Notes: generated by a model from the letters alone, not told the origin. 64,000 nt of DNA from Isoetes taiwanensis (GCA_021234155.1 JAJEKV010000132.1:1841716-1905715); one strand, 5' to 3'. Counted from the first letter of the stretch, positions 34,293 to 46,604 are shown. Translations and numbers: made by a program.

Positions 34293-37200
34293 TGATCTTG
34301 GTTGACCAAGAACTAGCACTGACCATATCCTTGAATTAGTAGACTAATTGACCTAGAAAAAGGAATGGAATGGGAATTCCAACCTTGAACCTCGAATAGT
34401 GGGAGAAAAGTTTTCCCCAATAGGAGGGTCATAGAGTTAGATTAAGTTTTGGATAAGGGGATAAAGAATGAGTCTAATGAACCTTCTAGAAAAATTGGAG
34501 TGGAAATTATGCATCTACGACCAATTCCAAGATCCCAGTGAAAAATGGCGTAGACTCATAATTTACCAACCAAGGAGCTAACCATTACCCTAACTAGCCT
34601 AATAGAAAAATTGGGGGTAATTCCCAAATATGAACCAAAAAGGTGGGAAATGTTTTTTTTTTTCCACCGTTAGATCTAGTTGTTAGGGTAAGCTAAATTT
34701 GAAGACAGAGTAAAAAGAAACCTTCTAGTAAATTTGAGTTCAAAGTTGTTCATGAGCCCCATTTTACAAGTGAAAATTGAACGAGGAATCGCTCAATACG
34801 AAGCTTGCAAAGAAAATGGCACGAAATGATCAATATTTAGCCCAAAAGAAATAGAAAAATATTGAAAGGTAGCTAAATAATTAGAGAAACTACTTTAACT
34901 AATAACTAATAGTTATAATCATTGACTTGTAAGAAAAAAAAATGGTCCCTAAAAGTTTAAAGAAGAACCCCTATTCCTTAGAAGCTCCCAAATTGTAGCC
35001 CAAACCTCTCCTTTGCCCTTATAAGGCGTTTTAGCAGTAATCTTCGGTTGCCGAGAGAGCAAGACCACAAACAAAAAGCCCACGTGAAGATCGATATCTA
35101 ATAGACACCGGTCAACAATGAAGAACTCTCGAAGAGGGCACCACCAAAGAATCCAAGTTCTTGGGAGGACCGAATAGGCAGCCAAGAAGAATGGAAGCCC
35201 CAGCTTGTGACTCAATGTTGAAGAACTCGCGCCAACTCAAGCTCTTCAGACGAATCATGTCACTCTATGGAGGAGCAATCTCAAAGAAATAGAGCGATCC
35301 CGCCAGCAAAGCAGGCGCTCCAAAGAAGAAGAGGTGCAACTCCAGCAGAAAAGAAAAGAAGAGAAGCAAGAGTACGAAAGAGAAGAAAAGTAAAGGCAAG
35401 CAGAAAATCGCCGAATGGAAGAGAGGCAAGCAAGGGAGAAGCACACAAAGAGGCGTGAGATCGACAGAGGGGGAGTGTGGTCATTAGAGAACCACAACAC
35501 TAATTTAACCCGAGGAAAACGAAGTTGGAGAAGGAAGAACCACAATCGACAAGACCTAGAGCAGAGAGGTCAAGGAAGAAAAATAGGTGAGGAAGTCAAT
35601 ATCGGGCCGACCTAACGCCGGGCCACCATACTTGATGTGGCCCAAGCCACCAAAGAAGACGCCAAGAACTTCAAGACAAGGTAGAAGTTGTGTAAGTGAA
35701 GCAAAACATCGAAAACGAGAAGAAGAAAGCGCCTATAAGATTATCTTCGCCGATGGGTCCGATATAATAGTTCGCATCGGCAGCGAGAGTGCCAAAGTTG
35801 TTAAGCTGGCGGCCGACTAAACGAAGACGACTCACCATAGGCGGATCACAAGCACGGAGATCCGTCACTTCCAAACAAGGCATTAAGACGGGCTATCGAG
35901 TGATCTCGCCAGGAAGGGATTGAAGTGGACCTGACCCAACTTTTTAGGAGGCCGACGTTCGCGCCAACTATGCCAAAAGAGCCACCATTATGCCGAAGAA
36001 TAGCCAAGTAGCAAGAGCATCTCAGGGAGGATCAGGAATATCTTTCGTGTCAAGACTTTTTTGTATAAAATTTTGAATCAAAGGTACTAAAATTTTGTTT
36101 TAAATATAAGTAATAGTATTAAAAATTATTTTTTTGCTAAAAAGTCAAATTTGACTAAAAATTTCGAAACTCTGGTCACACCGTGCCAAACGCGATGCTG
36201 AGAGGCTTGGAATGGCCATCCGTGCGGTGTCACCAAATTTTGCTAACAATTGACATGTACTTGATGTATTATTAAAATATAAATTGCTAGATAGAATAAT
36301 TTAGATGAAATAATGCATGTTTGCATTTTACATCAAGCAAATTGGTACACTTATGCACACGGATAACAATTGACACGTACTTGACGTATTATTAAAATAT
36401 AAATTGCTAGATAGAATAATTTAGATGAAATAATGCATGTTTTCATTTTACATCAAGCAAATTGGTACACTTATGCACACGGAAGGAGGACTCTGGTCAC
36501 ACCGCGCCAAATGGGTTTTCGAGCACACGGAAGAAGGACTCTGGTCACACCGCGTCGAATGGGTTTTCGAGAGGCTTGGAAGGGCAACATCAACATCGAA
36601 GTGAGCACAAATAGAAGATATTCAACAAAAGAGAAACGCCAAGGAAAGGATTATGCAACAACCCTAAGGAGATCAGGTTTTCCAATGACATCAGGAAACA
36701 TCAATTTGCTACTCCAACGGCTTACGAGTACACCAGCTTTTTAACAAGCTGGGGAGACCTAGAGTCAGATAGTCAATATCTTAGACTTATGGATGATAAC
36801 ATCCATGATGGAATTGGGACGAAATTTCATGTAGTTTTTTGTCATTTTTGAAAGGATGGGCCCAAGAATTGAGCAGAGCCTCAAAGATTGGAAAGGAAAA
36901 CGTATGGAGTAACTTAAAATATATACAATTGTTGATAGGTATCCAACATATTGAAACCTCTTTGTGAGCTTGATCACTTTGCTAAGAAGGATTCAATAAT
37001 AGGATAACCATTGACCATGTATATGACGAGTACCTCCACACTATAAGGAATAATCCGACCCGATGCAATCTAACAAGTCTGCCAACTTCTTAGATGGCAT
37101 CAACTCAAAGGTGGGACTATTTCAAGAGTGTAATGATTAAGAAAGGGGGAATTCTAGAGTATAGATTAAATCTAAAACAGGAATAATAATTTAATTGCAT

Positions 37201-37431
37201 AGTCTTTTGTGTCCAAAGGAAATGTCCTCTCGACAAAAGCTTGTGACTATCGAATTTATATAGATAATTCTTTAACATGCAACCTTGCACTACCTAGATG
37301 ACGGACATCTTTAAGAGCAAGACTCTTAAGTCTAAATCTAGGCCAATAATTATGGCACGGCTGAGCAAGTAGCAGCACCGAATGAACAAGGGTCAAGTTC
37401 GACGTCAACTTTAAGCAGAGAAAAGTTAAGC
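34293..37431 (+). pseudogene. Leader and gag region of the chromovirus, decayed
   Basis: No long frame survives. Basic, lysine and arginine-rich pieces (35267-35615, for example KRREARVRKRRKVKASRKS) fit a degraded gag or nucleocapsid region. A stretch ending IIFADGSDIIVRIGSESAKV (35740-35817) is open but unassigned. Similar basic coding-like DNA lies at 14180-14340 after the diverged LTR, which supports an element-specific gag region. A CCHC knuckle is not visible. Confidence 0.5.
36245..36580. repeat. 120-bp tandem duplication plus a shorter one
   Basis: ACAATTGACATGTACTTGAT begins a 120-bp unit repeated from 36365 with about four differences, to about 36484. It is followed by two copies of CTCTGGTCACACCGCG with a flanking CACACGGAAG, spaced by about 48 bp, near 36476-36570. 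A diverged third copy of the GGTCACACCGTGCCAAA block lies at 36175, so the whole segment is a composite of recent duplications. Confidence 0.85.
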
Positions 37432-37570
37432 ATCGGCACCAAAGTTAGAGACATCGGCAACTACGACCTCATAATAGACATGGATTATTTAAATCCGGCC
37501 AAGGCAATAAGTGATTACCATAAGCAAGACATGTCTATCTTAGCACCAAATGGCAAGCACTTCATAATTT
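37432..37570 (+). pseudogene. Chromovirus protease C-terminal part
   Basis: IGTKVRDIGNYDLIIDMDYL then AKAISDYHKQDMSILAPNGK corresponds to the Ty3/gypsy protease-to-RT segment, usually DVILGMDWL followed by A-x-I-D and a PNG-type end. The catalytic DSGA block upstream was not found in any frame. Confidence 0.7.
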
Positions 37571-37865
37571 AAATCAACTAAATTCTGACATCTTATGCAT
37601 GTCGATGAAGCAATTACTTAAGTGCATCGCGAGGGATGAGATCGCATATATACATCAACTAGAAACCATCCACCCCGACAATAAGAGTAATAAGGAAGAT
37701 GCTATTTACAAACAGTTGCTTAGGCCGATTGCAAAACTAATCAAAAGTCCATAATATATCACTAGATGATTTGAGAGCTTTTTGACCTATAGACGGAAGT
37801 GTCCAAATACTCTTGCACCAGATGCAGAGTCAACCAGTAAAGCTTGTTATAGAATGAGCACTTAA

Positions 37866-38380
37866 GAGCTAGCAGTGCTCAAGAAGCAATTGTAGGAGTA
37901 ACTTGAGCTAGAATCCATTCGGCCAGGGTGGAAGTCAAAAGATGCATATCAACCACCGGCATCTCAGCAAGTAGACGATATAATGGATCAGCTCCAAGGA
38001 ACAAGATTCTTCTCCAAAAATCGACATAAGATAGGGCTATCATCAAATAAGAATCGTGGAGAAAGATATTCATAAGACTGCTTTTAGAACGTGGTAGGGG
38101 CACCATGATTTTACAGTGATGCTCTTTTGGTCTATCGAATGCTACATCGACTTACATGCATTTGAAGAAGAACAACTTCAGAGACTTAGACGAGTTCGTC
38201 ATCAATTTTCTTTGACGACATCTAGAGCTACATCAAATCAATGGAGGAGCATGCACTCCATTTGAGGAAAGTCCTAAAGAAGTTAAAAACGCACCGCTTT
38301 GTTTATTAAGTTTTGAAGTGCCATTTTTGCAACATCAAGGGTGGAATGACTGTGGCTGCCTATGCACTTTCTCACCGACC
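37866..38380 (+). pseudogene. Chromovirus reverse transcriptase and RNase H, broken
   Basis: Blocks in Ty3/gypsy order are present. ELAVLKKQL comes first, then VDDIMDQLQGTRFFSK, a degraded region corresponding to the HKTAFRT block, FGLSNATSTYMHLKK, and FFDDI with the catalytic aspartates followed by a stop. SMEEHALHLRKVLKKLKTHR follows. AAYALSHRP near 38355-38380 is the RNase H end (ADALSRR type). Most of RNase H between 38303 and 38350 is deleted. Several frameshifts and stops make the enzyme inactive. Confidence 0.85.
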
Positions 38381-38639
38381 ATTGGAGATCAAAGTGTGCT
38401 ACAACGACTTATTTACATTATCAAGCAATTGTGGCAAGAAGATACAAGAAGCTATACCATCTAGCATGGAATTCAACCATGAGTGGGCTACTCTTTGCAA
38501 GAGCGCAAGGATAGATAAGAAAGAGAGACCTTCAAAAGGAAGGCAATCTCCTAGACCATAAGAATAAGTCATATATACCTGAAGCATCAAGAGTAAGAAA
38601 GCAATCTTACATGTCACACATAATAAGCCTATTGTCGGC

Positions 38640-39175
38640 CATGCAATCTTTTGCAAACCGATTTCATGAGTGGAAGTATCTACTTTTGGCCCGGTATGAA
38701 GAATGACATCGCCATCTATTCGCAGTCGGTTACAGCCAAAGAACAAAAGTAGAACAACTCCGAATCCCAGGAGCTTTGGAGCCTTTGGCGGTGCCGCACG
38801 CCAAGTGGAAAGGTCAAGATGGGATTCCATTACGAGTCTTCCTCGAACGGCTAGGGGCATCATGCCTTAATAGCAGTGATCGACAAGTTATCAAACATGG
38901 CACATTGTCCACCATGTCGAACCACGAACACAGATCTAGATACAGCTTTGCTAATTGCAAGCGAATTTTTTTTTAGATTGCATGGAATGCCTAGGGCGAT
39001 CGTCTCCGATAAAGATCCGAAGCTCATCAGCGCCTTTTGGCAAGTCTTCTTCAACATGATCCGCACCAAGGAGGATGACTTCAGCTTATCATCCATAGTC
39101 AGATGAACAACGGAATGGACCAACAGAATCATGGAGGTCATGTTGAGAAACTATAGTTGGAACAAGCAACTGTAA
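38640..39175 (+). pseudogene. Chromovirus integrase core, broken
   Basis: FWPGMKNDIAIY-type text near 38685-38715 corresponds to the block after the zinc finger. WDSITSLPRT near 38819 carries the first catalytic Asp. IDKLSNMAHCPPCRT, EFFFRLHGMPRAIVSDKDP and FWQVFF (38876-39060) carry the second. The YHPQTDGQTE block near 39090 is present but frameshifted. The order and spacing are those of a Ty3/gypsy integrase. Confidence 0.85.
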
Positions 39176-39388
39176 GGGCCGATTATATCCACCTAGTCGA
39201 GTTGCATAAAATAGTACGAAGCAGGAGTCATCGAAGATGTCTCCCTTCATGATCAATTACGGATAGCAATAAATGTCCCTAGATATGTGGCACAATCCGG
39301 TGTCCAAGGTGAACGTTTCTCAACAACTTCTGGTAGATAGGTAGCAGCTCATAGAGGAAATGCGGGGATATCTTCTAGTAACAAGGGC

Positions 39389-39884
39389 ATGTCAGAAGAG
39401 TCTAGCCCAAGAGTCAGAGATATAGTTTGGCTCAAGATCAAAAGTGAAGCAAGCCAAGATCAGTCAGGAATCGTAAGAAACTTGCTACAAGATGGGCGCG
39501 GCCATTTAAGATTATCGAGCAAGTTGGGAATCAGTCTTATAAGCTCGATTTCCCGCTCATCTAAAGGTTCATAAAGTCTTCCACGTTAGCTTACTAACGA
39601 GGCACACACCAAATCCAGATGAGATTTTGGAGACTCCAACCTTGTTGGAAATGACAGAGGAACACAATGAGATTGTCCCCGAATTAATCCTTGACAAAGC
39701 ATTCAAGAAAACAAGGAGATCAGAATTTCTTCAGTACTTAGTCAAGTGGAAGCATGTACCAGTGGAAGACGCAACTTGGGTACTTAAGCAAGATTTAGAA
39801 AGACAATACCCAGAATTTATGAACAAATTCGACGGCCAAGTCATCTCCAAAATGGCCAACATCGGATCCATAGGTCTGCCATAG
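39389..39884 (+). pseudogene. Integrase C-terminal part and chromodomain
   Basis: RVRDIVWLKIKSEAS is the GPY/F-type lead-in. KLGNQSYKLDFP and KVFHV-like text follow in shifted frames. The last 85 codons, 39627-39884, are unbroken and end in a chromodomain: DKAFKKTRRSEFLQYLVKWK then HVPVEDATWVLKQDLERQYP. Chromodomains of such elements steer integration toward methylated H3 chromatin (family knowledge). This places the element among the chromoviruses. The chromodomain is the least damaged part of pol. Confidence 0.88.
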
Positions 39885-41574
39885 CTTAGAATCTATGATA
39901 GACTTAAGTAAGTTAGTGTATGCATTCTAAGTAGCTATGATGCTTACAAACATTTCGTTATTACCGATGATGAGATCACCTATGGGACATTCTCTACGCC
40001 ACCACGCACTAGAAGTGCGCATGACCATAGTGGAGGTCATGTGAAATAAACGTGATCATGGGCGATGAAGGATTCAATTGCATGTTTCCTAAGCTTAAAC
40101 CATGAAACCATGAAGCACTGTGGGGTGCATGATCATAAGGGGGGTCATGCACAAGGTAGCTACGATCATGGGCAATGATAGGATCATCTTAAATGATTCT
40201 TAGCTTAAACCGTATGGCCATGATCGTATGCATATAGTAGAGATATAGTAGGTAATTGGGGGGGTGATCCCCTTAAAACCATAATTTATAAATTAAACTA
40301 ACGTAATGTGCTACTCATTGCAAGGAAGTGAATTCAAGCAAATACGAGGGAGCGCATTACGAGAAGTTAGGAGTTAAAAATTTTGTAGCTAGCTATAAAC
40401 TCCTAAACTTAAATTATGAATTGATGTGTCCAATTCATAATGCTTTATAATAAACTTTACAAGAAATTTATCGCGGCGGCCAAGGCCGCCGCGAACATTT
40501 CTCTTTTACGACCCATTTACTTGTCCAAATTATGTCTGTTCCAGCCGTCGATGAATGCAAATTGTGTGATTCTCTTCAACAATTGTGTGATTCTCTTCAA
40601 TAACTGGCCGCCGCTCTTTAAAGATCCATTTACTTGTTCGAATTATGTCTGTTCTAGCAAGGGGAAAATAATCAAAACATATGTGAGACTTCAATCCATC
40701 ATGTCTAATTCCGTTGTTAGCACATTAATCAAATTAAGGCTTAAATTGGTTGGTTGCTTGGTTTCAGTCCATTTTTATGGCAGTTTCGATAGTCTTATTC
40801 ATGGCAATGGCACTCTGCAGATACATTCGTAATCCTGATTGGTATCGTACGGCCTACTTTGTTGTTTAAATTCTTACTATTACATAGATGACATCAATTT
40901 AAGGCCTAGCCATGATCTTGTTTTAGTTAAAACGGGAAAACAATTTGCAGAGATTACGTGTTGTGCAATCTTTGCCTGTCGGTCATCCATAACGCGAATG
41001 ACTAATGATTGTCGTATACCTTGTTCATCATTATCGACAGTACTTTTGAGCCCGGTTTCTTAGAACCTTGTCACGCCACTGTCTAACTTCTATCCTCATT
41101 CTTTCCGAAAAAATCACATTAGAAGTTCGAGTTAACTGGAATGAAAGTGCTCAAACGAGGTATGGCTTGCATCTTTTGCATTAGCTAAAGACAAATGTCA
41201 ATTGGCAGGCAAATTCACGGATGCCAAGCTCGTATGTGAAGATAATCTTATGAATATTGTGAGGCATCAAGCGCAGAAAATGGCTGAAATTGCATTGCAG
41301 TGTCGGTCATGACAAACATCATAGGCCTAATATGATAGAAGTACTTCACCACCTTAATTCCATAGCGGGAAACTAATGCATAACCCTAGACTAGTAAAAA
41401 TTTCAGCTCAAATATGGCATCCACAATGCTAATACGTGCAAAAGTCTTGTTCAAAATATTTTAAAGTTTCTACAATTCTTTTTTCGTGACTATTATTCTT
41501 TTTTCGTGACTATTTATAATAGATACTCTACATTGAAATTGAACAAAACTGTAATTGAACTTCGGACTATGTGT
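39885..41574. other. Untranslated region after the chromodomain
   Basis: No coding region is recognised. A block with CTTAGCTTAAACC and GATCATGGGC-type motifs occurs near 40045-40110 and again near 40165-40230. TTGTGTGATTCTCTTCAA is tandemly duplicated at about 40562-40600, and ATTCTTTTTTCGTGACTATT at about 41475-41514. An insertion beginning somewhere after 40260 is suspected because host-gene-like DNA follows, but its ends were not found. Confidence 0.4.
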
Positions 41575-41790
41575 GCAAAACGAAAAAAGCTCGCATTTGG
41601 AACAATACTTCCAGCTGCAGTCGAAGCAGTATGGGTTCCGCGTTGTTGTCTCTTGCAGACTTGTATTCTTTGCTCCAAGTAAGGGCAGTATCTGCCTCAA
41701 AACCTTGGAAATAATACCTTGCTCTTATTAACTTCTTATTACAGTCAGAAATCCAGGCATCCTTTGAAGTGCAGGAAAACCCATGGAAAA
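41575..41790 (-). pseudogene. Subtilisin-like protease (subtilase) fragment
   Basis: Read on the minus strand: GFSCTSKDAWISDCNKKLIR, ARYYFQGFEA and SKEYKSARDNN, then after a frame change GTHTASTAAGSIVPNASFF. This is the plant subtilase segment around the catalytic histidine, where the family has a GHGTHTASTAAG block. The bases for the Gly-His pair are missing, which both deletes the catalytic His and shifts the frame. The N-terminal and C-terminal parts of the protease were not found nearby. It lies antisense in the retrotransposon's 3' region, so it is captured or carried in by an unseen nested element. Confidence 0.8.
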
Positions 41791-41799
41791 GTGTGTGTA

Positions 41800-44700
41800 T
41801 CAACCTTGTTATAGCAGAGCAATACAATGGCCCATTTTCAGGAATACAATGGCCCATATTCGGGCATAACTATAGGCATTTTTGTTCTGTCCATCAAAAT
41901 GATATAATGAGACAGATCTAATGTAAATCCTAGAAGGGGCAAAGATAGGATCCCTAGTCCTAATATGTTCGGGCAAAACAGCTACACATCTGTAAACCAG
42001 GCAACAAACCAGCGATTCTTTGCACAGATTTATGCTTGAATAAATTCAAAATGAAATACAGAGGCCTACCTATTTTTGGCCAAGGCACAAAATGCGACTA
42101 TATCGACTTCAAACCTCCTTGTGCTAGTCGGAAGAGGTAGATCCGACATGTTCTGAGACAGATCCGAAAACTGCCCCAATCAAAAACCCCCTTCTAATCC
42201 CCCGTTTAATCCCAAAATTCTCTGCCCCATCTGTTCTCTGATCTGGGCTTAGGATTCTTAATCCCAATTCCCGATCTGGGCAGTGCCCAAATCTATGTAA
42301 ATTGTTGGCAAATGGACGAATTTTTTACAAAGATTTTGTGGGCGTGTCGTGTTGTGAAGCAGAGGGCAAGAAGCTTCGTGGTGAATTAATGGCGAAGACT
42401 CTGACCAATGTACCGGCTATGGGGAATGAGATTCTTGTGCAAGTAGATCACACAATACTTGATGATATAAAATATTTGTTGATGAAACAGAGGTAGAGTC
42501 GATATATGTAGAAGTATTAGGAATTCTCAATTGAACAGAACGAATATAAAAGTCATATGAGGCCGGAGGTAGAGTCAATATATATTGAAGGACTAGGATT
42601 GAACAAAATAATTGTGAAAGTCATTTTGAGTACAACAATCCAACAATATCGTCAGATTCGCATTATCTTCAAAAATGTAAGTGAGTCATAGCTTCCATAA
42701 GAAAATTTCTTATATAAGTTGTCTTACCATGGGGCAAGAAGAATGCCCCTTAAATCAACACGAATAAAGTAATGCCTCTTAAATCATCATCCTGCTTAAC
42801 AAAGCTGCTCTGTGTGCCCCAACTCATGGGTTGACTGCTTGTATAGAAATGAAAAATAATCAAGCTTTTAAAGAAAAGAACAATAGCATGATTGAATGTT
42901 GGAAATAATAATGATATTATGGTAGACAGTGTGTAGACTCTGTAGTCAATGCTTCAAAGGCCGGAAACCCAACAACTGAAGGAGTTTAAGAACTAGATTA
43001 TCATGTGGAGTTGAGATGTAAACTATGTAAAAGAAAATCTGTTTGCCAGTTGTAGTCGATGGCAAACCTCGTTAGCGGTGTCTAACAGTGCAAAAGTGCA
43101 TGGGACACTAGTAAAATGCGAGGATACTTATTTCAGGAGAATTACCCATAGATCGTTATTATTGCAAAGTGCATGTCCAGCGAACACATTAGGGAAGCCA
43201 TCCAACTCTTTAGATGCAAAATGCTATCAATTGTGCAAACTTACATACACAATATTTGCATGGTCCAGTGCTTGTGCCTGTATGTTTTGCAATTGCAATT
43301 CCATCAGATAACCTATTGTACAACATGAGTCCGAGCCTCCAAATATGATTTGCACTTGCTCGGGTTCACGGAGAACTCACTTGGAGCATTCTAGGTTGAG
43401 CATTAAGCTTGGAGCATTCTAGGTTTCGAACCTCCGTGTCCACGACGTTTAGAGTAGGTGAACAGTACATGTATATTGGGACTTAATATTAGAACTTTCT
43501 TCTATCTTGTATTCCAGAATGCTCATGTAAGATCCCTGCGACCAACATGAATTAATCGATGTAAATGTTGAGCTTCACTTTAGGCATGGCTCGTCACGAA
43601 CATTATCCATAGCTCGCTGATGCATGAAAGGGTGAACTATAATGTACTTGATTGAGACCTCTTCACCAAATAAGACTTGCATAACATAAGCGTAATGCGG
43701 TTACGCACTTCAACTTATGCATCACCTATACCAAATATAATGGTGTCTTCTATAAATCTTGAAGCATGAAACAAACTTATTAGCATATCCGGATAGAACA
43801 ACACTAATATAGAACAACACTAATATCTCGCACCAAATGAAACATAACATAAGAGTCTTGTCACCTACCTCCATTTTAAATTTTATGCATCACCTACCTC
43901 CATTTCAAATTTTATGCATCACCTATACCAAATGTAATGTTATTCTCTTAAGCACAATGAAGTAGCTTATTACCCTGAAATGGACCTCAAAACTATGGAA
44001 GATTAAGAATTTAACTATTTATTGAAGCACTGAAATAATCTAAAAGGAAAAATGAACCTGAAGAGCATCTAGCTGAAAATACTTAATTGAGATGTTTCGT
44101 TCTTTTGGTAGGTTGATTACGGCTGCATGTAAAGACGAACTACAAATCACCCGCAAAAGCCAGATTAACACCACTAAAGGACAAATCAGCAACTTTACCT
44201 GTAAACTCACTTAATTTCCTGCTAAAGTTGTAGGGCAGCTAAGGCAGAGCAGGGATTCCGATTCTTCTCTGCTAAATACTTTTCTTCACGCATTAGCTAG
44301 AATGTTCCAAGGCCTGCGGGATTTTCCCATCCAAACTGAGGGCATGGCAGAAGACTTTTCTTCAGAATCGACCACAAGCATGATATGGGTCGGAAGATTG
44401 TTTTTTGCCGTTCTTTAGGGCCGATCTCATCTGACGAATCAACACCTTAGAGAATCTGCGTCAGAGTTTTTTTCAGAGATGAATCCTTCTGGCAATAAAA
44501 GAAAGAGAGAAGAGGATCCAGGGATTCATTTCGGCGGGTCAAGAATCCTAAAAATGCATTCGGAAGGAGGGGCGCCGAAACGGAGCGCAGAAGAAGAAGG
44601 TATGTGGGTTTTATTCCGTCGAAGCTCGCCATGCCACAACACGAGCTGAGGTCGTGCCCGCCGTCGCCAATAGCCAGGCGTCGAAATCGCAGCAGGAGAT

Positions 44701-44981
44701 TGTCCAAAGAAACTATACGTGGCATCTAAATATTCAAAACGATAGCGGCGCAGAAAAAATACCCACGACAAAAACAGAAAATAGAAATTTGAAACTCACT
44801 TATATATGTGTAGATAATAATTTTGTATAAGCTTGTAAGAATATTCTTACAACTACCTTTATGAAATATATGGAAGGTTATCATTTTAAATAAGTACTAA
44901 TATGTCAATCTGATAATTGTTTTTTATAAGTTCATGCAGGTTCGAAAAACCTTACTCTAATGCTGCGGACAGCATTATTCT
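41800..44981. other. Unassigned 3' region of the chromovirus
   Basis: No domain is recognised. A plus-strand frame at 42302-42496 (ALTNVPAMGNEI-like text) and a minus-strand frame at 44447-44771 look gene-like but match nothing I know. Small duplications occur, such as TTGGAGCATTCTAGGTT near 43381 and 43409, and ACCTACCTCCATTT near 43866 and 43900. The stretch is too long for a normal chromovirus 3' end, so one or more inserts are likely. Confidence 0.4.
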
Positions 44982-44994
44982 AAGGGGGGGAGAA
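44982..44994 (+). other. Polypurine tract
   Basis: AAGGGGGGGAGAA ends directly at the TGTGACG start of the 3' LTR. It primes plus-strand synthesis in LTR retrotransposons and confirms that 44995-46604 is the 3' LTR rather than a solo LTR. Confidence 0.9.
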
Positions 44995-46604
44995 TGTGAC
45001 GTTCCCTTAAAATATACGGTATGTATACGTATATTTTGGGCCACGACACCATACAAATCCATTGTATTTAGATTTATATGACAATTAGGTAGGTTCAAGT
45101 CACATTAAAATGTAACTTGATTAACCTTAGGAAAGGATATCTCCACGTGGCACTATCTGATTGGGGTAACTGGCCACGTGTTCGCATCCCATTGGGCAAG
45201 GTGTCAACCCTAACTTAGCCTATAAATACCTAACCCTAAACCGGAAGACACTTTTGCTCCTCCCACTCTTGAGGCTATTGTCACGCTCGAAGTTCAGAAT
45301 CAAGATCCAGAAGCTGCAGCATAGCACGGTTTAGCGGCCCAAGCAGCGTGGACGTGTTAGATTCAGTTGCAGTGATCTCGAACCTTGAAGAATCGATGGA
45401 GACTCTGGGAGCAGGAGGCAATGCGTCAGGAGCAGGTATTTTGAAGCAGTTTCAACTATAGTGATGAAGTAGAGTCATGTATTCTAGAGCCTTCCTAGAA
45501 TCACTATTTCACTTCATGAGCCGAATCAATGAACCCTAACTCCCTAGTTAGATTCATGTGATTAGGTTAGATCTTATTCTTAATGTTCATATGTTATGGA
45601 TATGATATGGTTGATCTCTTGTTATGCTCCTCATGTATTGGGAAGGGGGGTAGAGACCTAGCAGCCTTATGTATGATGCTTCTAGATAGACCCATAATAC
45701 CTATTATATGCGGCCGTGCATAGAGCCCACCGGACCAAAGGGAGTTATGGATTGACCGAGCACCCGCATAACGGGATCGTGACGAGATGGTGGAATAGTC
45801 CCCGAGCGGCTATTGGGGACTTTGGGGCGCACTAGGCCTATGGTCGGTCACTTCGCTTGGCGGGGCATGGGTTCGTCACCCCTAGATCCGGTGGGTCGAC
45901 GATCTGAAGAGGCTGCGGTGTCGGGCACGGTTCTTGCTTTGGGGGTTAAAGGCGTGGAGCGGATGTACCATACGATCCTGGTTAGTCGGCCATCGAAGTC
46001 ACCGATTCCGAGGGAAGGGGAGATGTAACCCGACCTTGCCTCATCGGACTGGGGAGATGCAACTTGGACTAGTCTCTTCGGGTGATCCCAAGAGATTGCG
46101 ATCCGCGCAGCCACTGATCCACGCCATAGCTCGATTTAGCCCTTCGACAAAGTATGCAATGAGGAGGGGATGATGGAGTGGTCAACCCTTAGCCATTGTC
46201 TTATAGCCACCAGCCATTGTTTATACTTCCGTCCGCAGATCTATCTTTAGACCCTAGTTCATCCAAGATACTTTCCCCATGAGTCGAGCTTGGGTAGAAG
46301 CTTTCGCCTGTTTTATGGTATATTGATCCTTTCGATGATTCTATGGATGGATGGATTGAGCTACCCTCCGAGGTAGACGATTATTTTTGTTGTTAGTTGC
46401 TAGTAATATTGACATTTAGTTTATATGCTTCGCTGATGTTAGGAGCCCATAGGGGGCCGGCAGGTGAGACACCTCTCGGTGTCCCTTAAAGTTTCCGGCC
46501 ATCCCCGTAGCGGGATAGATGGAGGCCCATCCAGGATGTACGACCCGGGTGGGGATTTTCCGTGGAGTATATGGCGATGCCGGTATATTGTGAGGGCCGT
46601 CACA
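44995..46604 (+). repeat. 3' LTR, uninterrupted, 1610 bp
   Basis: Runs from TGTGACG to CGTCACA with no insertion. A TATA-like box (AGCCTATAAATACC) lies near 45219. It is the reference that defines all three insertion points in the 5' LTR and the two diverged LTR copies at 12.4-14.2 kb. Its short GC-rich middle and 3' parts are shared with those copies. Confidence 0.92.

Larger units (their letters stand above)
22434..46604 (+). mobile_element. Complete nested Ty3/gypsy chromovirus, 24.2 kb
   Basis: Begins TGTGACG and ends CGTCACA. The flanks TCGGG (22429-22433) and TCGGT (46605-46609) look like a 5-bp target duplication with one mismatch. Order: 5' LTR in four pieces (22434-22667, 26406-27061, 31099-31116, 33573-34277), initiator-Met PBS at 34279, leader and gag region, protease, reverse transcriptase, RNase H, integrase, chromodomain, a 5-kb region with a subtilase fragment, PPT at 44982, and 3' LTR 44995-46604. 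The 5' LTR pieces sum to 1613 bp against 1610 bp. The three insertions in the 5' LTR are a Helitron, a TIR element and a solo LTR. Coding regions are heavily broken. Confidence 0.9.

Noticed and set aside
34949-35545. Overlapping open frames on both strands near 35.2 kb
   Set aside because: They arise from a purine-rich, lysine/arginine-coding gag-like stretch; the minus-strand frames are complements of low-complexity sequence.
43377-43440. Reverse-strand GGTTCGAAACC resembling a tRNA box B
   Set aside because: It lies in a small tandem duplication and no box A is found at the expected distance.
45813-46173. Open frames inside the 3' LTR
   Set aside because: They fall in a conserved, GC-rich LTR block present in all copies in differing frames; no protein family is matched.
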